DNA of 64,000 nucleotides from Flavobacteriaceae bacterium (GCA_029248185.1 JAQWJV010000033.1:53813-117812); one strand, 5' to 3'. Shown: positions 1-10,067, counted from the stretch's first letter. Notes: generated from the letters alone by a model not told the origin. Numbers and translations: made by a program.

Positions 1-96
1 AGAATCGATCAAACGAAGACATTAGATTTTATTAAAATAATTCCTAAAATGTTTTTTTTTACAGCAAATATGTACTTTAGCAAGTAACCAATCACT

Positions 97-619
97 ATGA
101 AAACTAAGGATAACCTACATTTTAGAAGCTGCGCTATCCCTTTTTTCAACCTTGGGATATTCTGGGACTTCAACCCGTATGATCGCATCCAAAGCTGCAG
201 TCTCAGAAGGCTTAATTTTCCGTCATTTCACCAATAAAAAAGGATTGCTGAATGCCCTTTTGGAAATCGCTAAGGGGGATATTGCTGAGCTTTATGGTAC
301 AGCACTAAAGTTAGAACATCCCAAAGTGTTTTTAAAACAACTCCTTTCGGTACCTTTTCAAATTAAGGAAAACAATAGCGCACTTTGGCGTTTTGTCTAT
401 GGCCATCAGTGGTTTGAACCTAAATTGATGAAATTAATTTCAACTCCGATCCAAGAGCGTGTTGTTGAGTCTTTTAAAAATATAGGTGTCTTAGATCCTC
501 AAACTGAAGCCGATTCTTTTTTGATCTTCTTGGAAGGATTGACCACGCAGATGCTGCTCAAGAAAACCTCAAATTCTTTTTCTATTGCGGAACATATAGC
601 TCGAAAGTTTAACTTGTGA
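97..619 (+). pseudogene. TetR/AcrR family transcriptional regulator, apparent frameshift near the N-terminus
   Basis: ORF 152-619 has a TetR HTH (GYSGTSTRMIASKAAVSEGLIFRHFTNKKGLLNAL). Upstream the same frame reads YILEAALSLFSTLGYS without a start codon, whereas ATG at 97 (MKTKDN) is in another frame; removing one C near 114-115 joins them. Confidence 0.7.
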
Positions 620-774
620 CGATTTTGTAAGTACTCACTTTTACATCATTAATGCCCTTTGATAGAGAAATGTATTTAAAAGTGTAAAACGGATCTATCA
701 CACCTATTAATTAAACCCCACGTAAGCACTATAATTTATATTATGTAAAATAGAATATGATCTTTATAAAATTG

Positions 775-782
775 TATATTTG
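775..782 (+). promoter_or_regulatory. Bacteroidetes-type -7 element TATATTTG
   Basis: TAnnTTTG motif 22 nt upstream of ATG at 804. Confidence 0.45.
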
Positions 783-803
783 AAATCATTAAAACCTCAC
801 ATC

Positions 804-1337
804 ATGAAACTTTTAAAACGTATTTTGTTTGTTCTGCTCTTTCTCGTTGGAATTGCTGGGCTTTATTTTATTTATGGTTTGTATATCAACCCAAAAAGTC
901 CTTTAGATCATGCCGAATATAAAAAGGGTGATACGGAAGTCAGTATTCGATATTATCGTCCCTACAAAAAGGATCGCTTAATTTTTGGTACTAAAGAAGA
1001 CGGTGCACTCGTTCCCTATGGTGAATACTGGCGTTTAGGAGCTAATTTAACCACAAAATTGAAAACAAATACCGACCTGAGTTTTGCAGGGCGTTTGTTA
1101 AAAGCAGGAACCTATGGACTCTACACCTATCCTGAAAAAGAAAATTGGGTGGTAGTCGTTCATACCAAAACGGGTGGATTTAGTTTTGCAGAGCCGGATT
1201 CTTCGGGTATTATCATGAAAATTAATACTGCCACTCAGGTTTTAGATAAGTCCTTAGAACAATTTACCATAGATTTTGTAGATAATTATCTCAGAATGCG
1301 CTGGGACACAACTCAAGTGACCATACCGATTGATTGA
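804..1337 (+). CDS. DUF2911 family membrane-anchored protein
   Basis: N-terminal TM followed by DUF2911-like sequence (SIRYYRPYKKDRLIFG...YGEYWRLGANLTTKL...AGTYGLYTYP); ATG at 804 preferred over TTG 780. Confidence 0.75.
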   Translation: MKLLKRILFVLLFLVGIAGLYFIYGLYINPKSPLDHAEYKKGDTEVSIRYYRPYKKDRLIFGTKEDGALVPYGEYWRLGANLTTKLKTNTDLSFAGRLLKAGTYGLYTYPEKENWVVVVHTKTGGFSFAEPDSSGIIMKINTATQVLDKSLEQFTIDFVDNYLRMRWDTTQVTIPID

Positions 1338-2470
1338 TGCGGAAGTTCTTTCAATCGCTTTATCGCCTTTTAAAGGCTGTTGTTGTCATTCTTTTTCTGG
1401 GAGGAATCACCTACTACTTTATTGATAAAATACAAGAGAAAAATAATTTAATGGATATTGAGGAATACAGTCCAAAGTCAACTTTGGTCTTGCCTGAAAA
1501 CATAATCAAAAGAGCTAAATTTCCTTTTATTGATGTACATAACCATCAATTTGACATGCCAGTCAAAGATCTTTCCAAATTGGTGAATGAAATGGACAGC
1601 CTCAATATGGCATTTATGGTCAATTTGAGTGGCTTTAGAGGACTCTATCTTCGTAAATCTCTCGAAAACATAGAAGAAAATGCCCCTACTCGCTTCGGTT
1701 TGTTTCTCAATATAGATTTTGAAACCATTGACGATGATGATTTTGCTGAAAAGCAAGTTGCCTTGATTGATTCTGCCGTTGCTGCAGGCGTTATAGGACT
1801 TAAAGTATATAAATCTTTAGGCTTGACGGACACCGACAAAGAAGGAAATCGAATACAAGTCAACGATCCCCGTTTGGACCCTATTTGGGAGGCTTGTGGT
1901 GCTCATAATATTCCCGTACTCATTCACACAGGAGAGCCCGCCTCATTTTGGAAACCAAAAGATAAATACAACGAACGTTGGCTTGAGCTTCGTCAAAAGC
2001 CGGGCCGATATCGTGATCCAGCAACCAATCCTTCTTTTGAAGAAGTAATGGCTGAACAACATGCAATCTTTGAAAACCATCCCAATACTACTTTTATTAA
2101 CGCCCATTTGGGTTGGATGGGGAGTGATTTAGACCAGTTGGGGAAACATTTGGATCAATACCCTAACGTAATGACCGAAATTGGAGCTGTATTGGCAGAG
2201 CTTGGACGTCAACCCAAAAGAGCCCATCAATTTTTTGTAGCGTATCAGGATCGGATTTTGTTTGGAAAGGACAGTTATAAAGTCAGTGAATATTACACTT
2301 ATTTTAGGGTTTTAGAAACCGAAGATGAGTATTTTGAATATTACCGAAAGCGCCATGCGCACTGGAGAATGTACGGTTTGGGTCTCCCCGATACCATATT
2401 GCAGAAAGTATATTACAAAAATGCTATTCGGCTTTTTCCAAATATAGATTTAAACCTCTTAAAACATTAA
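1337..2470 (+). CDS. Amidohydrolase-family (TIM-barrel) membrane-anchored metal-dependent hydrolase
   Basis: FIDVHNHQFD, VLIHTGEPASF, FINAHLGWMG, ILFGKDSY motifs. Confidence 0.75.
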   Translation: MRKFFQSLYRLLKAVVVILFLGGITYYFIDKIQEKNNLMDIEEYSPKSTLVLPENIIKRAKFPFIDVHNHQFDMPVKDLSKLVNEMDSLNMAFMVNLSGFRGLYLRKSLENIEENAPTRFGLFLNIDFETIDDDDFAEKQVALIDSAVAAGVIGLKVYKSLGLTDTDKEGNRIQVNDPRLDPIWEACGAHNIPVLIHTGEPASFWKPKDKYNERWLELRQKPGRYRDPATNPSFEEVMAEQHAIFENHPNTTFINAHLGWMGSDLDQLGKHLDQYPNVMTEIGAVLAELGRQPKRAHQFFVAYQDRILFGKDSYKVSEYYTYFRVLETEDEYFEYYRKRHAHWRMYGLGLPDTILQKVYYKNAIRLFPNIDLNLLKH

Positions 2471-2473
2471 ATA

Positions 2474-2788
2474 ATGCTATTAGTCAATACCCCTGTAGTC
2501 CCCAACAAAACCATAATCGAAACCTTTGGAATCGCTCGTGGAAGCACAGTTCGTGCTCGAAATGTAGGTCAAGATATTTTTGCTGGACTTAAGAATATTA
2601 TTGGTGGAGAAATCAGTGAATACACCAAGCTTCAAGCGCAGTCGCGTGAACAAGCCCTTCAGCGAATGATAGAAGATGCCGAAAAAATGGGAGCGAATGC
2701 GATTGTCAATGTTCGCTTGACAACTTCCATGGTCATGCAAGGTTGTTCGGAGATTTTGGCTTATGGAACAGCTGTACTAGTTGAATAG
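2474..2788 (+). CDS. YbjQ/UPF0145 family heavy-metal-binding domain protein
   Basis: GIARGSTVRARNVGQDIFAGLKNIIGGEISEYTKLQAQSREQALQRMIEDAEKMGANAIVNVRL. Confidence 0.85.
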   Translation: MLLVNTPVVPNKTIIETFGIARGSTVRARNVGQDIFAGLKNIIGGEISEYTKLQAQSREQALQRMIEDAEKMGANAIVNVRLTTSMVMQGCSEILAYGTAVLVE

Positions 2789-2893
2789 ATGGAATTATTT
2801 ATTCTTCTTGCAGCAGCTGTACTTCTTGTGTATTTAATTTTTAAACGTATCGAGGATAAAAAGAAAGAAAATTTTGAGGATCGGGAGAATTAA
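2789..2893 (+). CDS. Small single-TM protein (34 aa)
   Basis: ATG starts one nt after the UPF0145 stop; MELFILLAAAVLLVYLIFKRIEDKKKENFEDREN; too short for the ORF track. Confidence 0.55.
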   Translation: MELFILLAAAVLLVYLIFKRIEDKKKENFEDREN

Positions 2894-3465
2894 TTCTTAG
2901 TTCCCATAAATACATTGACTCCCTTGGGTATGGGGTTTCCAGTGGTTCTTCGAAAACTTACTATTTGTCCCGTGTGATAAATCACATCCTCTATCGGACC
3001 ATTTATTAAATTCCATACCGGAAAATGCGACCGCTTCCCTTGGCGTTCAAAAACGACTTCCATTTTGGTAATGTCAGCTGCTGAGGCTTGCAGCAAATTT
3101 TTTGTAGCCTCATCCAGAAGTTTTAAGGTTTCTTTTCTCAATACAGTATAGTCATCGAAGCGCTCGGTTTCGGGTCTGATGTTGCTTTCATTTACTGTGG
3201 TGTTCTTGATAACCAAAGCCAAACTGTAAATGTGTTGTAGCGTTTCTAAAGCGGATTGTGCTTCGGGAGTAGGACGGTATTTTAAATCATCTTCTTTAAG
3301 CTCATAGGTTGCCCAGTGATAACGAAACCCTACCCCTTGAACTATTCGTGCTAATGTTGTACCTGCTGTTACTTGTTCAGGGGCTTTGGGTATGGAGGAA
3401 AAAGGGAGTTGTTCTTGTGCCATAACTTGTATTGAAATAAGAAGTACTAAAAGGAAGTCGCGCAT
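2890..3465 (-). CDS. DinB-like family protein with signal peptide
   Basis: Signal peptide, GFRYHWATYEL...YHTGQIVSFRRTTGNP, DinB-like fold pattern. Confidence 0.65.
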   Translation of the reverse strand: MRDFLLVLLISIQVMAQEQLPFSSIPKAPEQVTAGTTLARIVQGVGFRYHWATYELKEDDLKYRPTPEAQSALETLQHIYSLALVIKNTTVNESNIRPETERFDDYTVLRKETLKLLDEATKNLLQASAADITKMEVVFERQGKRSHFPVWNLINGPIEDVIYHTGQIVSFRRTTGNPIPKGVNVFMGTKN

Positions 3466-3518
3466 CAGTAGGGTTTAAAATTCTAAATTAAGTATTTTTG
3501 AATTCTAAAACATTAATT

Positions 3519-3860
3519 ATGGACAAGAAACTCAACAGTCTTGATGCTCTTGCAAGTATAAAGTTTGACAACTTAGCTCCAGACACAGACCCTCTTCCCG
3601 ATCTCCCTGAGGAGTTTGTCAAACAATATTTAGAAGCCCATTTTAGTAATAAAGGACGGGCTGGAAAAACAGTAACCATAATCAAAGGCTTTGATGGTGA
3701 CCTTAAAGATTTGAAAGCCTTAGCAAAAACATTAAAAAATGCTGTGGGTGTGGGAGGAACGGTCAAGAATGGTGAAATCATCATTCAAGGAAATTATCGT
3801 GACGCATTAATTACCCTTTTAACCGAAATGGGTCATCAAGTCAAACGTGTGGGTGGTTAG
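3519..3860 (+). CDS. SUI1/eIF1-like translation initiation factor (YciH family)
   Basis: GKTVTIIKGFDGDLKDLKALAKTLKNAVGVGGTVKNGEIIIQGNYRD. Confidence 0.85.
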   Translation: MDKKLNSLDALASIKFDNLAPDTDPLPDLPEEFVKQYLEAHFSNKGRAGKTVTIIKGFDGDLKDLKALAKTLKNAVGVGGTVKNGEIIIQGNYRDALITLLTEMGHQVKRVGG

Positions 3861-3862
3861 AC

Positions 3863-4528
3863 CTACCAATCAATAGGCGTCTTTCCATTTGTCTTGAGAT
3901 ATCTATTACATTGACTAAAGTGCTTGTTTCCAAACCAATACCCCCGATTAGCACTTAATGGAGAAGGGTGTCTCGCAGTTAAAATCAAATGCTTTTTGGG
4001 ATCAATAAATTTAGCTTTTTGCTTTGCAAATCCTCCCCAAAGGAGGAAAACCAAGCCTTCTTTATTTTCCGATAGCTTTTGAATTACAGCATCTGTTAAA
4101 GTTTCCCAGCCTTTTTTTTGGTGACTCCCCGCCTCTCCTTCTCGTACACTCAAGCTAGCATTGAGTAATAAAACTCCTTGTTTTGCCCAGCGTTCCAAAT
4201 TCCCACTTGTTGGGTAGGGTATTCCTAAATCATGCTCCACTTCTTTAAAAACATTAACCAAAGAGGGAGGATGTTTTATTCCGTCAGGAACAGAAAAAGA
4301 CAAGCCATGAGCTTGTCCAGCACCGTGGTAGGGATCTTGTCCCAATAAGACGATTTTTACTTGATGGTAATGACAATGCTCAAATGCATTGAAAATAAAA
4401 TTTTCAGCGGGGTAACAGCTGTGATTTTGGTATTCCATTGTAAGAAAAGTTGTCAATTCTCTAAAATAGAAACTTTCAAATTCGGTCTGCAGGGGTTTTT
4501 CCCAGCTGGAATGTATCTGCAACGTCAT
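3863..4528 (-). CDS. ung: Uracil-DNA glycosylase
   Basis: VLLGQDPYHGAGQAHGLSFSVP, LLLNASLSV, LTARHPSPLSA motifs. Confidence 0.95.
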   Translation of the reverse strand: MTLQIHSSWEKPLQTEFESFYFRELTTFLTMEYQNHSCYPAENFIFNAFEHCHYHQVKIVLLGQDPYHGAGQAHGLSFSVPDGIKHPPSLVNVFKEVEHDLGIPYPTSGNLERWAKQGVLLLNASLSVREGEAGSHQKKGWETLTDAVIQKLSENKEGLVFLLWGGFAKQKAKFIDPKKHLILTARHPSPLSANRGYWFGNKHFSQCNRYLKTNGKTPIDW

Positions 4529-4536
4529 GAATTTAT

Positions 4537-4544
4537 TACTTTTG
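4537..4544 (+). promoter_or_regulatory. -7 element TACTTTTG upstream of mutS2-like gene
   Basis: TAnnTTTG 25 nt upstream of ATG 4569. Confidence 0.35.
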
Positions 4545-4568
4545 CAGGGCTAAGTTAAGAAAATTCAA

Positions 4569-6746
4569 ATGGCAAAAATTCCAAAAAAAACACTAGAAGA
4601 TCTAGAGTATTTTGAAGTACTCCGACAATGTTCGGGTTTTGCTATCACTCCCCTAGGTAAAGAAGCTTGTCTTGAAATCCTTCCAATTACTGAAGAAAAA
4701 CAACTACTCAATGATTTAAAAGCCGTTTCCGAATTTAAATCCTCTTTTGAGAATGAAAATCGAATCCCTAACCATGGATTTGAACCTTTACTTTCTATTT
4801 TTTCTCTGTTGAGTATTGAAAATAGCGTATTAGATATATCCGTATTTCGTGTCATTGCTGCCAATACAGAGACCACCAATACCCTACTCCAATTTTTAAG
4901 CAAATTCAAAACCTACTATCCTACCCTCTTTGGTTTTACAGAAGAATTATATGTAGATAAAGAAATTAAAAAGACAATCGATGGAGTAATTGATCGGTTT
5001 GGAGAAGTACGCGATAATGCTTCCGACTCACTTTATCTCATTCGAAAGCAAATTCAACAATTACGTTCTAAGATTAGCAGTAGTTTCAATAAGGCCTTAA
5101 GTCAATATCAAGCCGCTGATTATTTGGATGATATTCGGGAATCGGTCATTGACAACCGTCGTGTATTAGCAGTAAAAGCAATGCATAGGAGAAAAGTAAA
5201 GGGAGCGATTATGGGAAGTTCCAAAACAGGAAGTATCGTTTTTATGGAGCCCGAGACAACCAATGCTCAGAATCGTGAATTACAAAACCTTTTGTTTGAA
5301 GAAGGAGAAGAAATCAAAAAAATATTAAGTCAACTCACAGATTATTTTCGCCCTCATCTCCCCTATTTGAAGCAACAACATGAGTTTTTATTGGCATTAG
5401 ATGTGGTTTATTCTAAAGCCCGCTATGCCCAAGAAATTGATGCCATTCTTCCTGCGATTGATCTAAAGCAAAGAAGTGTTCAATACAAAGCGGCATATCA
5501 TCCTTTGTTGTTGCAATCACATCGACTAGAAAATAAAGTCACGCATCCTCAAGATGTCTATTTGCATCCTGAAAAGCGAATTGTAGTTATTTCTGGACCT
5601 AATGCCGGAGGAAAGAGTATTACTTTGAAAACCGTAGGTCTATTGCAATTGATGTTACAAAGTGGTATGTTGATTCCAGTACACGAGTCCAGTGCCGCTT
5701 GCCTTTTTCAGCAAATTCTAACCGATATTGGTGACAATCAGTCCATAGAAAATCACTTGAGCACCTATTCCTATCGTCTAAAAAATATGAAATATTTTTT
5801 GCGAAAGTGCAATGCCAACACCCTGTTTTTAATTGATGAATTTGGAACAGGCTCCGATCCTGAATTAGGAGGAGCTTTGGCCGAAGTAATTTTAGAAGAT
5901 TTCTACCAACGAGAAGCATTTGGAATTATTACCACGCATTATTCAAATTTAAAAGCTTTGGCCAATGAGCTTCCTTATATGGTGAATGCTAATATGCAAT
6001 TTGACAACAAAACACTGGAACCTATCTATAAATTGATGATGGGTGAAGCCGGGAGTTCGTTTACGTTTGAAGTTGCTCAAAAAAATGGACTTCCCTTCAG
6101 TCTAATCAATCGTGCGAAGAAGAAAATTGAAAGAGGAAAAGTACGTTTTGATGCGACCATCGCAAAATTACAAAAGGAGCGTTCACAAATGATGAAAACC
6201 GGAGCGTCACTAAAAGAAAAAGAAACAAAAGCGGCCGTCGAGAGTGAACGCATGGAAGAAATGAATGCAAAGTTAAAAGCGAAACTAGTGAGTTACCAGG
6301 AGTTGTTTGATCAGAATCAACGCATGATCGTATTGGGAAATAAAATTAACGATATTGCAGAACGCTTTTTTGAAAACAACAAAAAACGCCCCCTAATTGC
6401 CGAGTTATTGCGTACCATTGAAACGGAAAACGCGAAACGAAAACGGAAAACAGCATCGGTTGCCAAAAAAGAACGAGAAACTAAAAAGAAACTCAATGAA
6501 GAAGTAAAGAAAGAGTTAGTGGTAGTTCGTAAAGAAAAAAAGAAACAGAAAAAACAAGCGCCTATTCCAACGAAACCAAAGATCCGTCTGAAGGTGGGAG
6601 ATCGAGTCCGCATGTTTGATGGCCGATCTGTTGGGAGTATTGACTCCATTGAAAAGCAAAAAGCAGTAGTGAACTACGGCATGTTTACCACTCAAGTCAG
6701 TTTGGATTTGCTGGAATTTGTAGAGGGAGAAAAGGGCAAGAAGTGA
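4569..6746 (+). CDS. MutS2-like DNA mismatch repair family ATPase
   Basis: Walker A GPNAGGKSITLKTVGLL, LIDEFGTGSDPELGGALAEVILE, GIITTHYSNLK; basic coiled coil; C-terminal KOW-like segment, no evident Smr domain. Confidence 0.85.
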   Translation: MAKIPKKTLEDLEYFEVLRQCSGFAITPLGKEACLEILPITEEKQLLNDLKAVSEFKSSFENENRIPNHGFEPLLSIFSLLSIENSVLDISVFRVIAANTETTNTLLQFLSKFKTYYPTLFGFTEELYVDKEIKKTIDGVIDRFGEVRDNASDSLYLIRKQIQQLRSKISSSFNKALSQYQAADYLDDIRESVIDNRRVLAVKAMHRRKVKGAIMGSSKTGSIVFMEPETTNAQNRELQNLLFEEGEEIKKILSQLTDYFRPHLPYLKQQHEFLLALDVVYSKARYAQEIDAILPAIDLKQRSVQYKAAYHPLLLQSHRLENKVTHPQDVYLHPEKRIVVISGPNAGGKSITLKTVGLLQLMLQSGMLIPVHESSAACLFQQILTDIGDNQSIENHLSTYSYRLKNMKYFLRKCNANTLFLIDEFGTGSDPELGGALAEVILEDFYQREAFGIITTHYSNLKALANELPYMVNANMQFDNKTLEPIYKLMMGEAGSSFTFEVAQKNGLPFSLINRAKKKIERGKVRFDATIAKLQKERSQMMKTGASLKEKETKAAVESERMEEMNAKLKAKLVSYQELFDQNQRMIVLGNKINDIAERFFENNKKRPLIAELLRTIETENAKRKRKTASVAKKERETKKKLNEEVKKELVVVRKEKKKQKKQAPIPTKPKIRLKVGDRVRMFDGRSVGSIDSIEKQKAVVNYGMFTTQVSLDLLEFVEGEKGKK

Positions 6747-6859
6747 TGTGTTTCTAAATACAACTCCCCAAGAAAATATGTTTTGACTAGAAGCGTTATT
6801 TTATAATTATTAATTTAGAATTAAAATAGAATTAATTATTAACCTCAAATTTTTTTCAA

Positions 6860-7261
6860 ATGAAAGAATTCAAAAAATTCATCAGTCGTGGAAATGTTCT
6901 TGACATGGCAGTCGGACTCATTCTAGCCACTTATTTTGGTGCCATTGTCAAATCCTTAGTCAATGATGTAATTATGCCTCCTGTAGGGATTTTATTGGGT
7001 GGTGTTGATTTTTCTTCTTTAAAACTCATCATTCAAGAAGCACGTGGTGAAACTGCAGAAGTTGCCATTCAGTATGGTGTTTTTATCAACACGGTTATTA
7101 CTTTTTTAATTGTTTCTTTTGCAATTTTTATTGTAATCAAGGGGATTAACAAAGCTCAGGAACGTTTGAAAAAAGAAGAAGAAGAAGCTCTCGCTCCTAC
7201 TCCAACACTTTCAAAAGAAGAGGTTTTGTTAACTGAAATTAGGGATTTATTAAAAAAGTAA
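6860..7261 (+). CDS. mscL: Large-conductance mechanosensitive channel
   Basis: MKEFKKFISRGNVLDMAVGLILATYFGAIVKSLVNDVIMPPVG. Confidence 0.95.
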   Translation: MKEFKKFISRGNVLDMAVGLILATYFGAIVKSLVNDVIMPPVGILLGGVDFSSLKLIIQEARGETAEVAIQYGVFINTVITFLIVSFAIFIVIKGINKAQERLKKEEEEALAPTPTLSKEEVLLTEIRDLLKK

Positions 7262-7303
7262 TTCCACCGTCACTTTTTTTAGAGAATACTCAAGCTTACA
7301 ATC

Positions 7304-7732
7304 ATGTCAAAAACTAAGGTTCCTTCTTGGTTTAAAATCACAGTCATTCTGGCTGTGCTATGGAATTTAGCGGGAATATTCAGTTTTTTTCTACAAATCA
7401 CATTAACTCAAGAATACATTTCAGGTTTACCAGCTGCTGAACAAGCTCTTTTGAATCATACTCCCCTATGGACCAACATCGCCTTTGCTTTGGTGGTTTA
7501 TGGTGGTGCAATTGGTTCTATTGGTTTATTAATTCAAAAAGCTTGAGCTAGATTGCCCCTGTTGATTTCTTTAATCGTTGTTTTTTTACAAATGAGTTAT
7601 TGGTTATTTTTCACCACAGCAGTTGAAGTGTATGGCTCTGGCACTTACATTATGCCAGTAAGCGTAATATTGATCGCCTATTTATTATTCAGCTTATGCA
7701 ATAAAGGAATTAAAAAAGGCTATATCACTTAG
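7304..7732 (+). pseudogene. Small integral membrane protein family (~142 aa), interrupted by in-frame TGA at 7544-7546
   Basis: ORF 7304-7546 ends ...GLLIQKA*; the same frame continues ARLPLLISLIVVFLQMSYWLFFTTAVEVYGSGTYIMPVSVILIAYLLFSLCNKGIKKGYIT to TAG at 7730-7732; TGA sits where a Trp (TGG) would fit. Confidence 0.75.
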
Positions 7733-8994
7733 TCCTTTAACTTTCCGATTGATTTTCCTACAATCATTGAAACGGCTGCATCTCCAGTAACATTAACAAT
7801 AGTACGACACATATCTAGGGGGCGGTCTATGGCAAAAATTAAAGCTAACCCTGCTTCTGGAATTCCAGCTTGAGCCAAAACAATTACTAACATCACAATC
7901 CCTGCACTAGGAACAGCTGCAGTACCAATTGATGCTAAAGTAGCTGTAAAAACAATACCAAGTTGTGCGCTCAAGCTTAGATCCAAACCAAAGGCTTGCG
8001 CAATAAAAACGGCAGCAACACCCTGATAAACAGAAGTTCCGTCCATATTGATTGTCGCTCCTATGGGCAATACAAAACTTGCGACCTCCTCGTCTACACC
8101 CAAATTTTCTTCAACGCATTCCATCGTTACTGGAAGTGTTGCAGCACTAGAACTGGTAGAAAAAGCCAGTAATTGAGCGGGGGCTATTCCTTTCATAAAA
8201 AAGGGGATTTTCTTTTTTGTAAAGACACGGACTAAAACCATGTATACCACAATCATTGAGGCTAGGCCTAACAACAAAGTAATTGCGTAGAGCGCTAATG
8301 CTTGAAAAAGTTCTAAACTAGGAGCTTCGACCACCAAGGCGGCTAAAAGGGCAAAAACACCATACGGAGCGGCAAGCATGATAAGGTCTATAAGTTTCAG
8401 AATAATATCATTAAAAGAATCAAAGAATTTTTTTACTGGTTTCACTTTTTTGCCGGGCAATAAAATCATTCCAATCCCAAAGAATAATGCAAAAAAGATA
8501 ACTTGAAGCATGTTCCGGTTGTTGGACGCTGCAAGAAAAATATTGGACGGTACCATATCCACTAAAGCTTGGAGAGGTCCAGCCTCTTGCTGTTTGGCAG
8601 CGGCTTCCTGTTTGGCTTTAGTATCACTTGAATAGGCTTCTACCAATTCTTGTCTAGTCTCTACACTAATTGATTTTCCAGGCTGTATAATGTTCACTAA
8701 AATTAATCCAATCGTAACGGCAGTAAGTGTTGTGATTAGATAAGTTAGAATGGTCCTCCCTCCCATTTGAGAGAGTTTAGAAATATCTTTTAAATCAGAA
8801 ATTCCTTTAATAAGTGATGCTAAAATTAAAGGAACAGCAATTAATTTTAAGAGGTTGATAAAAATCGTCCCGAAAGGTTTAATGAAATTTCCAATAAAGC
8901 TATCTCCCCCTTCAACAAAGGAGAGGACCACTCCAAAGAGCACTCCTAGCAACATTCCAATTAAAATTTTCCAGTGTAAAGCAAGTTTTTTCAT
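7729..8994 (-). CDS. Dicarboxylate/amino acid:cation symporter (DAACS family)
   Basis: AFSTSSSAATLPVTMECVEENLGVDEEVASFVLPIGATINMDGTSVYQGVAAVFIAQ. Confidence 0.9.
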   Translation of the reverse strand: MKKLALHWKILIGMLLGVLFGVVLSFVEGGDSFIGNFIKPFGTIFINLLKLIAVPLILASLIKGISDLKDISKLSQMGGRTILTYLITTLTAVTIGLILVNIIQPGKSISVETRQELVEAYSSDTKAKQEAAAKQQEAGPLQALVDMVPSNIFLAASNNRNMLQVIFFALFFGIGMILLPGKKVKPVKKFFDSFNDIILKLIDLIMLAAPYGVFALLAALVVEAPSLELFQALALYAITLLLGLASMIVVYMVLVRVFTKKKIPFFMKGIAPAQLLAFSTSSSAATLPVTMECVEENLGVDEEVASFVLPIGATINMDGTSVYQGVAAVFIAQAFGLDLSLSAQLGIVFTATLASIGTAAVPSAGIVMLVIVLAQAGIPEAGLALIFAIDRPLDMCRTIVNVTGDAAVSMIVGKSIGKLKD

Positions 8995-9005
8995 GAGGCA
9001 ATAGT

Positions 9006-10067
9006 TTATTTATTCGTTCTTTTTTGAAGGCTAAAATCAGCTAAAACTAAGGCAGCCATCGCCTCCACTATGGGGACCGCTCTCGGAACCACACAAGGAT
9101 CATGTCTTCCTTTTCCTTGCATTTCCACTTTTTCACCTTTTGAATTAATGGTTTCTTGATTTTGCATGATGGTGGCAACCGGCTTGAAAGCAACATTAAA
9201 ATAAATATCCATTCCATTGGAAATACCTCCTTGAATCCCTCCTGAACGGTTGGTTTGAGTGGTTCCATCTGAATTGAATAGGTCGTTATGTTCACTTCCT
9301 TTCATTTGAGTTCCTGCAAATCCGCTTCCGTATTCAAAGCCTTTAACTGCATTAATAGAAAGCATTGCTTTTCCTAATTCAGCATGAAGCTTGTCAAAAG
9401 CAGGTTCACCCAGACCCACGGGAACATTTTTGATTACACATGTAATGATCCCACCTACCGTGTCGCCTTCTTTTCTAATTTGTTTAATGTAAGCTTCCAT
9501 TTCTGCTGCCATTTTAGGGTCAGGACAACGTACTGGATTTTCTTCAATGGTACTAAAATCTGTATCAGAGGGATGGGTGTCCATTGCTAAAGACCCTACT
9601 CCAGAAACATAGGCTTGAATTTGCATAGGAGCTAAAAATTGTTTGGCAATCGCCCCTGCAACGACTCGACTTGCAGTTTCACGAGCAGAGCTTCTTCCGC
9701 CTCCGCGGTAATCTCGAACTCCGTATTTCTCATCATAGACATAATCAGCATGTGAGGGACGGTAACTGTCTTTTATGTGCGTATAGTCTTTTGATTTTTG
9801 ATTGGTATTATGAATAGCGAAGCCAATGGGTGTTCCTGTCGTTTTTCCTTCAAAAATTCCTGAATAGAACTGAACTTCATCAGGCTCCTTGCGTTGAGTA
9901 ACAATGGCAGACTGACCTGGTTTACGTCGGTTTAAATCTCTTTGAATGGCTTCTAGATTCAATTCAATTCCGGCAGGACAGCCATCAATGACCCCTCCAA
10001 TTGCAGGGCCATGGGATTCTCCATAAGTTGCTAGTCTGAAAAGGGTACCGTAAATATTGCCTGACAT
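9006..10067 (-). CDS. aroC: Chorismate synthase
   Basis: [53 protein letters not shown]. Confidence 0.97.
   Translation of the reverse strand: MSGNIYGTLFRLATYGESHGPAIGGVIDGCPAGIELNLEAIQRDLNRRKPGQSAIVTQRKEPDEVQFYSGIFEGKTTGTPIGFAIHNTNQKSKDYTHIKDSYRPSHADYVYDEKYGVRDYRGGGRSSARETASRVVAGAIAKQFLAPMQIQAYVSGVGSLAMDTHPSDTDFSTIEENPVRCPDPKMAAEMEAYIKQIRKEGDTVGGIITCVIKNVPVGLGEPAFDKLHAELGKAMLSINAVKGFEYGSGFAGTQMKGSEHNDLFNSDGTTQTNRSGGIQGGISNGMDIYFNVAFKPVATIMQNQETINSKGEKVEMQGKGRHDPCVVPRAVPIVEAMAALVLADFSLQKRTNK

Noticed and set aside
1478-1756. Antisense ORFs such as 1478-1756 (-), 5620-5919 (-), 6317-6649 (-), 11360-11590 (-), 24362-24775 (+), 25133-25459 (+)
   Set aside because: They lie wholly inside strongly supported genes on the other strand or in another frame, with low-complexity or reverse-translated composition; treated as spurious.
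6790-6850. AT-rich quasi-palindromes upstream of mscL (TTATAATTATTAATTTAGAATTAAAATAGAATTAATTATTAA)
   Set aside because: Low-complexity AT composition makes such symmetry likely by chance.
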